A stretch of DNA of 13,495 bases from CAYWVO01 sp964461835 (lineage in GTDB: Bacteria; Zixibacteria; MSB-5A5; WJJR01; JAJRUJ01): the NCBI GenBank assembly GCA_964461835.1, contig CAYWVO010000062.1, forward strand, positions 1-13,495, read 5' to 3'. The notes under the pieces are model-generated. The model ran no database searches, was not told the DNA's origin, and saw only the letters and a program-made list of their open reading frames with translations. This document shows, in pieces, positions 7,239-13,495 of the stretch (its first letter is position 1; each line of letters opens with the position of its first letter). Both the position numbers and the translations under genes were made by a program.

Positions 7239-7457
7239 CTGAATCTCCCCGTTCTGCTGGCGCGGATCACGGACGCGCTACACCAGCTCGGCCTCAACGT
7301 CGTCGAACTCACGCACAAGCGCTGCAATCAGGATATTAGTTTCGGCTGGACGCAGGTCGATGTCACGGTGGAAACCGAAGGCGCGGCCCACGCCCAGGAA
7401 ATCAATGACCGTCTCCGCGACGGCGGCTTTGAGGTGAAGATGGTGCTGGACCGGTAG
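7239..7457 (+). pseudogene. C-terminal ACT-domain remnant of threonine ammonia-lyase
   Basis: Read in frame from 7239 to the TAG at 7455-7457, 72 residues resemble the C-terminal ACT-type domain of the catabolic/biosynthetic threonine dehydratase family: LPVLLARI, LGLNVVELTHKR, VDVTVETEGAAHAQEI and a final GGFEVKMVL. The frame is closed immediately upstream by TAG (7236-7238). There is no ATG or TTG before the last few codons, and the first GTG is midway. The PLP-binding catalytic domain (about 300 residues) is absent; in its place lies the hairpin cluster. This is the 3' end of a gene whose front has been lost. Identification rests on pattern recognition and is moderately sure. Confidence 0.55.
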
Positions 7458-7499
7458 GGTCGCGACTTTATCAATCAGGTTGGCGGCCGCCCAGGTAGA

Positions 7500-9008
7500 T
7501 TATTTCTGCTGATTCGTCGAAAACACTTCTTCATTCACCGCCGGCTTCCAGCGGCGGGTAATCAGCAACATAATTACGAAAGTAACGCAGGATGTCAGCA
7601 CGCCAAAGACAGAGGCATCGAAACGGCTGATGAAATGGCTGATGGTCCCGCCAAGGGGTGTGATGTCGTGGCTGTCAGCCAGATAGATAAGCGCTTTGTA
7701 GGTCAGTGTCGCCACGGTGGCAACAATCATGGTGACGAAAATGTTGATGTTCAGCGTAGCCGAGCGTTCTTTTACCAGCACCCCCACGGTGACCGGCAAA
7801 ATTACCGCCGGCGCCCAGATATGGTAGGTCAACAACAACAGGCCAATAATGTCGGGCCAGGCAACCGCGATAAAGATGGCAGCCAGTCCGAGTCCGGCGG
7901 AGCAAATGCGGGCGAGGCGCAGCATGCGACCGTCCCGGGTATCTTCCCAGCCGAGTTGATGTTCGAACAGGTCTTTCACGAAGATCGCAGTCGAGGAGTT
8001 GAGCGCAGAATCTGCCGATGACATCACCGCCATTAAAAGTGCGCCGATAATCAGCCCGCCGATAACCGGATTGTTGAGTTGTTGCACGACCATCGGCAAG
8101 GCTTGCTGTGGGTCGATATTCGGGAAATGTAGCCGGGCATACAAGGCGATAAAAAACAGAACGACGGGGAAGGTAAACGCGAGGAAAAACCCGACGCCGG
8201 CGATGCCCTTTTTGGTCTCCCTGATGTTCTTGCCGACGCAGTAGCGGGTGGCGTATCCCGGAGCAAAGGTCTCCCCCAGGAGAAACGCCAGAAAGGTGGT
8301 AATCAAAAACAGCCAGCCCTTGCCCCCCTCCAGCTGCAGGAAAGCATCCGGGATTCTCTCGGTGATGGCGCCCCAGGAGCCGATAATGTCCGGCGAGCAG
8401 GCGATGACGGTGATGATGAAGCCAACCATCAGCACCACGAACTGGTAGATGTCGGTATGAATGACCGCCAGCAAACCTCCGGCGGTACTGTAAGTGACCA
8501 CCATCATCCCGCCGATAATAATGGCCCAGCGCAGGACGTTTTGCGCGTCGGCAAACTGGGGAAGAATCGCAGCCAGCACGCTGCCAAAGGCGGCCATCTG
8601 CGCTGCGACGATAAACACCGAGAACAGCAACGACAGGATCAGCATAATGAAGCGGGGACCTTCGCCGAACCGATGTCCAAAATATCCTGCCACCGTATAG
8701 AGTTTTTGCTCGCGAAACCGGGGGGCGACAAACAACCCGGAGAAGATGAAGTGCAGGTACCAGCCGGTGGAGACCAGCAGCATGAGAACGCCCCACTCGT
8801 AGGTGCGGCCAATCGCGCCGACCGAGGCGCCGCCGCCAATCACTGTTGCCCCCATCGTGCAAAACAGGAAGAACCAGCCGACATTCCGGCCGGCAACCAG
8901 GAAATCGTCCGTGTCACCGATTTTCTTCGCTTTCGTCAGGCCCTTGATGAAGACAAAAAGCATATACCCGACAACAATGATCCAGAGAATGAGATCGGAT
9001 GAGGACAT
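7500..9008 (-). CDS. Sodium:solute symporter (SSS family)
   Basis: A 502-residue transporter of the Na+/solute symporter family (PutP/SGLT fold, LeuT-like), with about 12-13 hydrophobic helices. Landmarks: an early DDFLVAGRNVGWFF segment (34-47), the GATVIGGGASVGAIGRTYEW block, YSTAGGLLAVIHTDIYQF in the middle, GYATRYCVGKNIRETKKG, and SSADSALNSSTAIFVKDL (from about 329). The Ser residues of that last motif correspond to the conserved Na+ site. Substrate cannot be told from sequence; family members carry sugars, proline, pantothenate, acetate and others. AGGAAA lies about seven bases before the start. The gene is about 100 bp downstream of the methyltransferase on the same strand, separated by a palindromic repeat. 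Co-transcription is possible, and the substrate may be an amino-acid derivative, but that is inference. Confidence 0.93.
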   Translation of the reverse strand: MSSSDLILWIIVVGYMLFVFIKGLTKAKKIGDTDDFLVAGRNVGWFFLFCTMGATVIGGGASVGAIGRTYEWGVLMLLVSTGWYLHFIFSGLFVAPRFREQKLYTVAGYFGHRFGEGPRFIMLILSLLFSVFIVAAQMAAFGSVLAAILPQFADAQNVLRWAIIIGGMMVVTYSTAGGLLAVIHTDIYQFVVLMVGFIITVIACSPDIIGSWGAITERIPDAFLQLEGGKGWLFLITTFLAFLLGETFAPGYATRYCVGKNIRETKKGIAGVGFFLAFTFPVVLFFIALYARLHFPNIDPQQALPMVVQQLNNPVIGGLIIGALLMAVMSSADSALNSSTAIFVKDLFEHQLGWEDTRDGRMLRLARICSAGLGLAAIFIAVAWPDIIGLLLLTYHIWAPAVILPVTVGVLVKERSATLNINIFVTMIVATVATLTYKALIYLADSHDITPLGGTISHFISRFDASVFGVLTSCVTFVIMLLITRRWKPAVNEEVFSTNQQK

Positions 9009-9067
9009 AGGCGTTTCCTTTTAGGCTAGACGCAACGGTGGCGGATTCGGCGGTGCGTGGCGCTTCT

Positions 9068-9080
9068 CCGCCGCAGGCGG
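9068..9080. repeat. Palindromic repeat CCGCCGCAGGCGG
   Basis: CCGCC-GCA-GGCGG between the methyltransferase stop and the symporter start. It is the exact reverse complement of the 7064-7076 element. On the mRNA of the cluster it would form a small hairpin between the second and third genes. Confidence 0.55.
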
Positions 9081-9111
9081 GTCGCCAGCAGTTGGCGGCA
9101 GGAACTCCCGA

Positions 9112-10182
9112 CTAGGCAATGTTCCATCGTTTTAATAATCCCGGCAGGCGGCGGTTACAGTCCAAAATTGCCAGTTGGGCCGGTTCCCCCCTGAGGGCAT
9201 CCAATTGACCGGCTTTCAGGTGGTAGGTGTTTTCTCCCCAATACTCGTTAATCCACTCATCAATTTGCTGGAAACTGTACCAGTTGGATTCGTATCCGGC
9301 ATGGGTGCGGATATGTCCCGATTCCAGAGTTTCGTTGGTGCGGGCCGGATCTCTCTCTAACAACACATCGGACTCGATGACATTACCATCGCGACCAATG
9401 ACGGATACCGGAATGGTCGGATCCATGCAATGCGCGCGCTTATACGCCTTCGGCTGCAGCACGTAATCGCCGGTGGCGTAGGTATCCGGCACCACCCAAA
9501 CCGGCTGCCCGGAGACATCCATGGTGGACTCGTACTGATTCAAACCATAGGAACGCAGAAATCGTTTGCGGTAGCACGAGATGATGGCGATACCGCCCGC
9601 CCGCTCCACGGCGTGCCGCATTGATTTGAACAACGCCACCGCCCCATCTGGACCCTGCATGACGCCAATGCTATTTACCAGGCACACGATTATGGGAATA
9701 TGGTTTCCGGTCTCGGCGGCGAGTTCAAAGGCGGACCCCTCGGCCAGCGATAGTATCGGGAGTTCCAACTCTTCTAATCCGATACTTTTGATGCCATCAT
9801 CCGCCAGCTTGATCATGGTCGACGAAAAATCAATCCCCCATACTTCGTGTAAGCGCTCGGCAAGTACGGGGTCATACATCATTTCGCAATGATGCCGGAT
9901 CCCTTGGGCTTTGGTATGAATTTCCGGATGGGTGAGCGGATTTGCTGTCTTCACGCCGTAGCGCAGATGGAGCCGCCCCGAACCGCAACCGACGTCCATC
10001 AGTTTAATCGGTTCGGTGAAATTTTCGGCGAGATGATGCAAGACCTGGTCTAAAAATACTTCCTCAAAACACTCGAAGGCAAAAATATCCGGATGTCCGC
10101 CGACGATTCGCTGTTCATAGGTCAGGGAACACTCATCCCAGATTTTTTTGTCGTCTTGATATTTTTCTTTCAACGGAGCCAT
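9112..10182 (-). CDS. Class I SAM-dependent methyltransferase, substrate unknown
   Basis: A 356-residue protein with a Rossmann-type methyltransferase core. Motif I is LMDVGCGSG (61-69), the acidic strand-2 end is VWGIDFS (114-120, D118), and a strand-4-like IPIIVCLVNSIGVM follows. Motif I and the acidic residue are about 50 residues apart, some 30 more than usual; the insert includes HPEIHTKAQGIRHHCEMMY (85-103). The C-terminal third (after about 240) has no domain I recognise and may bind substrate. The frame is open to 10233, but the ATG at 10182 is preferred: AAGGA lies seven bases before it and the upstream gene stops one base before it. Tight spacing to the racemase-GNAT gene implies one transcript and a shared pathway. 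N-, O- or C-methylation cannot be told apart. Confidence 0.85.
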   Translation of the reverse strand: MAPLKEKYQDDKKIWDECSLTYEQRIVGGHPDIFAFECFEEVFLDQVLHHLAENFTEPIKLMDVGCGSGRLHLRYGVKTANPLTHPEIHTKAQGIRHHCEMMYDPVLAERLHEVWGIDFSSTMIKLADDGIKSIGLEELELPILSLAEGSAFELAAETGNHIPIIVCLVNSIGVMQGPDGAVALFKSMRHAVERAGGIAIISCYRKRFLRSYGLNQYESTMDVSGQPVWVVPDTYATGDYVLQPKAYKRAHCMDPTIPVSVIGRDGNVIESDVLLERDPARTNETLESGHIRTHAGYESNWYSFQQIDEWINEYWGENTYHLKAGQLDALRGEPAQLAILDCNRRLPGLLKRWNIA

Positions 10183-10183
10183 A

Positions 10184-11860
10184 TCACTGTCCTTTGTAGT
10201 AGCGCAAATCCAAGAGTTCATTCGCAAAGCCATGTTTGGTCAAGAAGGTGACGGCGGGATTGGATCGATTAACGTGAATTTTAATATTGCCGTCCGTGTT
10301 TTCAATCGCCTGCTGGAGGAGGAACCGCCCGATGCCTTGTCGGCGGTACTGCCGATGCACACACAGGTATACCAGGATATTTTCCGGGATAAAACCGGTC
10401 GTATTCATTCGTACGCACACCAGGGAACCGACCAGTTTGTCGCGGATCGCGGCCGTGATGATGAACCCGGTGCCTTCCGGATCCATCGATAAGGAATAAT
10501 CGATTGCCTCGCGCAACAGTTCATGCGGGTCGTTGTACGGCGCCATATGTTCTTCCAGAAACTGGATAATGGTACTGGCGTCCAGCCAGTCCGGCAAGTC
10601 GTTTTCCGAACGCAGCAACATGAAATGAATATCGTCCAGCGAAGTTGTCCTGGTCTGCAACTCTCCGGATTTCTTGCGCGTGGTTTTTGCCTTGTAGCTG
10701 CGCGAAATCCCTTTACCGAACCGCAGCATCTGCTCGGCGGCGATACACCCCACTTGTTTGGCCATATCATTCATGGTGATGTTCCGCGAACCACTTTCCC
10801 CGATGATGGTAACCGGTTCATACAATCGGACGTGGGGAATATCGGTTAAATCGACGGTTGATGAGTTCATCGAGACCGATCCGATAAAGGGTGCCTGGTG
10901 ACCCCGGATCAGCACATGCCCTTCCTGGGCAAGTTTGCGATCCAATCCGTGGGCGTACCCAATGGGGAGAGTGCCGATTATGGAATCACGGGCAATGGCC
11001 GATTTGGCCCGGTAGCCGATTCTACTGCCCTTATCGAGTGACCGGAGTTGAACGATGTGGCTCGTCAGAGTCATTACCGGTTTAACCGCAAAAGGCCGGG
11101 TTTTCTCCTGCGCGCGTTCCGGTGGCATGACGCCGTAGAGCAGGATACCCAGGCGAACGCCGAATTCCGCGGTTTCGGGGTGGGTCAGCAGGCTGATGCT
11201 GTTGGAGTAATGGCAGTGGTGAGGCAGGATATTCTCATCCTCTAGTTTCCGGCAAAGTTGCTTGAGGCGCAAAAATCCTTCCATCGCGTTCTTGTCGTCC
11301 CGTGGTTGCGCATAGATGCCTTCCAGCTGCAAGTGGGGTTTGGTCTGGGCATCCCGCGCCACTCGGAGCAGTTTTGAGGGGGGAATTCCCATTCGCTGCA
11401 AGCCGACATTAACATTGAGGTGAATCCTGTGTCTTTTATCCATGGCTGCGGCGGCATCTTCCAACGGTTGTAAAATGGACTCATGGATGACGGTCACACT
11501 GAAATCATAATAGACCGCCATTTCCGCCATCCAATCCGGAATGGGGTTCAACAGGAGTATCTCACTGTCAATGCCCAGCTTACGAAGTAATATGCCGTCT
11601 TGTGGCGTTTCGACCGCAAAATGCCGGCAGCCCGACCGACTCAAGCGCCGTCCCACTTCCCGCAATCCATGGCCGTAGGCGTCAGATTTCAGCACGGCAT
11701 ACAGAGCTGATTGGTAGGGAATCGACTCCCGCAATGTGCGATAATTGGCTTCCAGAGCATCCAAGTCAATGATCAGCTGATTCCACGGTTCTTCGTAATC
11801 CCGGTTGAGTGGTGGCAGGGACAGCGTGGTTTTCAGCGGGGCAACGTCCGGTTCAGGCAT
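10184..11860 (-). CDS. Alanine-racemase-like / GNAT acetyltransferase fusion
   Basis: A 558-residue bifunctional protein. Residues about 24-392 form an alanine-racemase fold (PLP barrel plus beta domain): AVLKSDAYGHG with the PLP lysine K58, VRLGILLYG with R236, SNS at 219-221, the second catalytic base Y283 in IGYRAKS, GYAHG (301-305), and APFIGSVSMNSSTVDLTDIP (323-342). Residues about 410-558 form a GNAT domain with the acetyl-CoA motif QYRRQGIGRFLL (504-515) and a C-terminal NPAVTFLTKHGF. Ordinary Alr is about 360-390 residues and stands alone. Several normally conserved racemase positions differ: Q185 for the His over PLP, N151 and V152 in the usual DTG motif, N332 for Asp after Met331, and A375 where Alr has a substrate-facing Tyr. 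The catalytic Lys/Tyr pair is kept, so racemase or related PLP chemistry is likely on a substrate other than alanine. GGGAG lies five bases before the ATG. Confidence 0.9.
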   Translation of the reverse strand: MPEPDVAPLKTTLSLPPLNRDYEEPWNQLIIDLDALEANYRTLRESIPYQSALYAVLKSDAYGHGLREVGRRLSRSGCRHFAVETPQDGILLRKLGIDSEILLLNPIPDWMAEMAVYYDFSVTVIHESILQPLEDAAAAMDKRHRIHLNVNVGLQRMGIPPSKLLRVARDAQTKPHLQLEGIYAQPRDDKNAMEGFLRLKQLCRKLEDENILPHHCHYSNSISLLTHPETAEFGVRLGILLYGVMPPERAQEKTRPFAVKPVMTLTSHIVQLRSLDKGSRIGYRAKSAIARDSIIGTLPIGYAHGLDRKLAQEGHVLIRGHQAPFIGSVSMNSSTVDLTDIPHVRLYEPVTIIGESGSRNITMNDMAKQVGCIAAEQMLRFGKGISRSYKAKTTRKKSGELQTRTTSLDDIHFMLLRSENDLPDWLDASTIIQFLEEHMAPYNDPHELLREAIDYSLSMDPEGTGFIITAAIRDKLVGSLVCVRMNTTGFIPENILVYLCVHRQYRRQGIGRFLLQQAIENTDGNIKIHVNRSNPAVTFLTKHGFANELLDLRYYKGQ

Positions 11861-12369
11861 GGTGGCTCCCGGACAGAAGGTGTTTGCTCCCGGTTTTCCC
11901 CAAGGAAAAGGGAAACAATCGACGCAAAGGGGGATCGTGACCCGGAAGTATTTCCGTTATCAATAGATAAATACCTGCATCTCCTCCTACACTAAGGCGA
12001 TCAGCCCGCCTCCGAAAATCAACAATCAACATTCACCGGCAACACTAAGTGATACGGTGACAATTGGTTGTTTCGTGATGGATTGTGTGCGAAAACTGCG
12101 ACGAGGGGCGTTGTCTGTAGTGTGATTCATGTCCAGCACTCCCAACCCGATACCATGCGTTTCTCCCACGCACACCCCTATTCATAACAAGATGCGCGGT
12201 AATTGTCCACCCTTAGAAATAAATTGCTGGAGTGTTTTTGATCGAGCAATCAATTGTGTGCAGTAACGAATCTGTTCCGTCAATGGTCAACATGAGTGGG
12301 AACTGCGCCAGAATCGTTGAAGATCCGGCGCACGTGATGAGGTGAAATGACGTCAGTTGAAGGCTAAGA
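11861..12369. other. Gene-free region upstream of the racemase-GNAT cluster
   Basis: No credible open frame on either strand. It should contain the promoter of the minus-strand cluster. Two small dyads are visible: TTTTCC-ccaa-GGAAAA (11894-11909) and CGGAA-gtat-TTCCG (11943-11956). The second, about 85 bp upstream of the start, could be an operator. No convincing promoter hexamer pair was found, and the rest shows nothing recognisable. Confidence 0.4.
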
Positions 12370-12407
12370 ATTCTGAATCCTGGTAGTGTGGGCGGATTTG
12401 AACCGTT
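12370..12407 (-). repeat. tRNA 3'-end-like repeat, degenerate copy
   Basis: Read on the minus strand, this holds a perfect T-loop (GGTTCAAATCC), a T-stem with two mispairs, a six-base instead of seven-base acceptor strand, then A-CCA and GATTCAGAATT. The last part matches the sequence after CCA in the copy at 13462-13495 (GATTCGAGAATT). The rest of a tRNA (D-arm, anticodon arm, 5' acceptor strand) is not found above 12407. It is a partial, decayed copy. Confidence 0.6.
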
Positions 12408-12490
12408 CGCTTGCGACGGACAATACAAAACACCGTTAAGAAAATTGAAATAATGACTTGCCGGAATTCTCGCGGGTCGTTGAGGGCGGA

Positions 12491-12990
12491 TTACTTGACA
12501 GGATCATTTTTGAGATTGTTATGGTGGTCCCAGTCTTCCTCCGATGGAATCCGCTGACTGCGGAAGTCATAGATGGAGAGAAAACTGTCGGCAAATGAGG
12601 GCGTGAAATAATCGTTAAGTGTCTCAAAAACAGGGAGATTCGTGGCACGAGTGCCTGACTCAACTACCACCCATTCGACATGAGCCAGTTTGAGGTCTCT
12701 CTCAAGGACAATTGGATCCTCAGTGTTGGAAATGGCAGTATAGATCGCGGCTACGGAATCGGCGATCTCTCGTGGTGCCCCATAGTAGTACGGCCAACGG
12801 TGCGCTTGAAAACCAAACAGCGGAAGCTTGCCCAAAGCACCTGGATTCGGGAATCCAGATTGATCAGTTCATACTGGGTGACGACGTGCAACCAGAGAAA
12901 GCCACATACCACCAGCGACCCTGAGAACAGCAACGCGATAATGTATGCTCGATCAATTCGGTGATCGGACCTGTGTCTTTCAACCGCCAT
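12491..12990 (-). pseudogene. Frameshifted C-terminal remnant of a membrane glycosyltransferase-like gene
   Basis: Two overlapping frames join into one protein-like sequence. The upstream frame gives a hydrophobic helix (AYIIALLFSGSLVVCGFLWL) followed by YELINLDSRIQVL. A one-base shift in the CTTTGGG run near 12835 leads into GKLPLFGFQAHRWPYYYG, and then 90 further residues, including VEWVVVESG and a final SFLSIYDFR, to a TAA at 12491. A last transmembrane helix followed by a soluble tail ending in a phrase like this is typical of polytopic GT-C (ArnT/PMT-like) glycosyltransferases. A homology to that superfamily is my best guess, not certain. More of the gene may survive, further broken, up to about 13070 (for example CAVYLTRAIS in another frame). 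No start or N-terminal catalytic loop remains. Confidence 0.4.
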
Positions 12991-13282
12991 GTGCGTCGTC
13001 CAAACACCCCGAAAAATGAGAGATAGCCCGGGTCAGGTACACTGCACAATACCGATTTCTCAATGTCGAGATCGAATGAGCCGGCCTGTCCTTGTCATCT
13101 GTCTCACTTGTTAATCTAACCCCGCGATCACCGTAACACAATCCCCGGCTCAGATGGGCGGCACGAATTGTAGAACCGCCTGGACCCGGTAGCCTGCTCT
13201 TTGGGAGTAATTTGGTGAAAGCCCTGGTTCTACACATGCACAATATGGGTCGGAGGTGAATCGTTCACCCCGGTCCCCGCAT
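12991..13282. other. Region without an intact gene
   Basis: Probably more decayed glycosyltransferase sequence up to about 13070, then no coding signal. A weak stem GGGCGG...CCGCC (13156-13180) resembles the T-arm element of the neighbouring tRNA-like repeats but cannot be aligned with confidence. Confidence 0.3.
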
Positions 13283-13495
13283 GGCGGATAATAGGCCGGA
13301 CCAGCCTGTTATGCCTTTATGGATTGCAATGATTTCGTTCTTCGAATCTTTGGTAGCGGGGGGCGGATTTGCCTGCCCTGAGCTTGCCGAAGGGAACCGC
13401 CGATCCGCCGCGGCGGATTATGAGCCGGTCCAATATTCAATTCAACCATGGATAATTCGTTTAATTCTCGAATCTTTGGTAGCGGGGGGCGGATT
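13283..13495 (-). repeat. Tandem tRNA-derived repeat, period about 126-129 bp
   Basis: Two units follow each other. Unit one has 13283-13303, a 38-bp spacer and 13342-13369. Unit two has 13412-13432, a 35-bp spacer and 13468-13495. The second blocks are 28-bp identical copies; the first blocks match at 17 of 21 positions. On the minus strand the identical block is the T-stem 3' side, acceptor strand CCCCGCT, A73, encoded CCA and nine flanking bases. The window ends inside the T-loop of unit two. Confidence 0.75.
13351..13432 (-). pseudogene. tRNA(Met)-like 3' half split by two palindromic elements
   Basis: On the minus strand, GGCTCATAA (13426-13418) matches the anticodon loop of Met tRNAs (anticodon CAT). 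T-stem GGCGG (13401-13397) pairs perfectly with CCGCC (13366-13362), followed by CCCCGCT, A and CCA (13361-13351). Within the T-loop TTCAAAT, 23 bases (13394-13372, containing CCCTTCGGCAAGCTCAGGG) separate TT from CAAAT. A second palindrome, ATCCGCCGCGGCGGAT (13403-13418), replaces the variable loop and part of the anticodon stem. The D-arm and the 5' acceptor strand (expected AGCGGGG) are absent. It cannot be a working tRNA as it stands. Confidence 0.6.

Noticed and set aside
7675..8862. Long second minus-strand frame within the symporter gene
   Set aside because: It is rich in Arg and His with no helices or motifs and lies entirely within a clear transporter gene; it is a GC-bias artefact.
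10183..10233. 17-residue N-terminal extension of the methyltransferase
   Set aside because: It would overlap the racemase-GNAT gene; AAGGA seven bases before the ATG at 10182 is the better start.
12370..12470. Functional tRNA or tmRNA on the minus strand
   Set aside because: Only the T-loop and CCA end are recognisable; the T-stem has mispairs, the acceptor strand is a base short, and no D-arm, anticodon arm or tag-peptide reading frame fits upstream.
13283..13495. CRISPR-like array
   Set aside because: There are only two units, the identical block is a tRNA 3' end, the units are imperfect elsewhere, and no cas gene is visible.

Overview
The window looks like chromosomal DNA of a free-living, Gram-negative-type bacterium of moderately high GC. 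It carries ordinary housekeeping genes (phospholipid synthesis, folate/pterin, dNTP metabolism, a translation GTPase) and intergenic regions full of short palindromic repeats. No gene is diagnostic enough for a firm taxonomic call. The repeat families and the unusual gene fusion suggest a poorly sampled environmental lineage, but that is inference.

Layout. Positions 75-3088, minus strand: a PilZ-domain protein (probable c-di-GMP receptor), then pgsA and pgpA overlapping by ATGA (two consecutive steps of phosphatidylglycerol synthesis), then a BrkB/YihY membrane protein. Positions 3285-6860, plus strand: a VanZ-like membrane protein, folE (GTP cyclohydrolase I), dcd (dCTP deaminase) with a good candidate promoter, and lepA (EF4). 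Positions 6861-7499 hold no intact gene: a run of about eight adjacent hairpin repeats abuts a decayed C-terminal ACT-domain fragment of a threonine ammonia-lyase-like gene. Positions 7500-11860, minus strand: a compact cluster of an alanine-racemase-fold/GNAT acetyltransferase fusion, a SAM-dependent methyltransferase one base downstream, and a Na+/solute symporter about 100 bp further on. Positions 11861-13495 hold no intact gene: a frameshifted C-terminal remnant of a membrane glycosyltransferase-like gene, and several copies of a repeat derived from the 3' half of a Met-type tRNA.

Two things stand out. The racemase-acetyltransferase fusion with its methyltransferase and transporter looks like a small undescribed amino-acid modification and uptake unit; several racemase active-site positions differ from standard Alr. 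The right end carries tRNA(Met)-like repeats, one split inside its T-loop by a 23-nt palindromic element and again near the anticodon stem by a CCGCCGCGGCGG palindrome. That palindrome (or its TGC/GCA-centred variant) occurs five times in the window, always between genes. The window stops inside another copy of the tRNA-like repeat.
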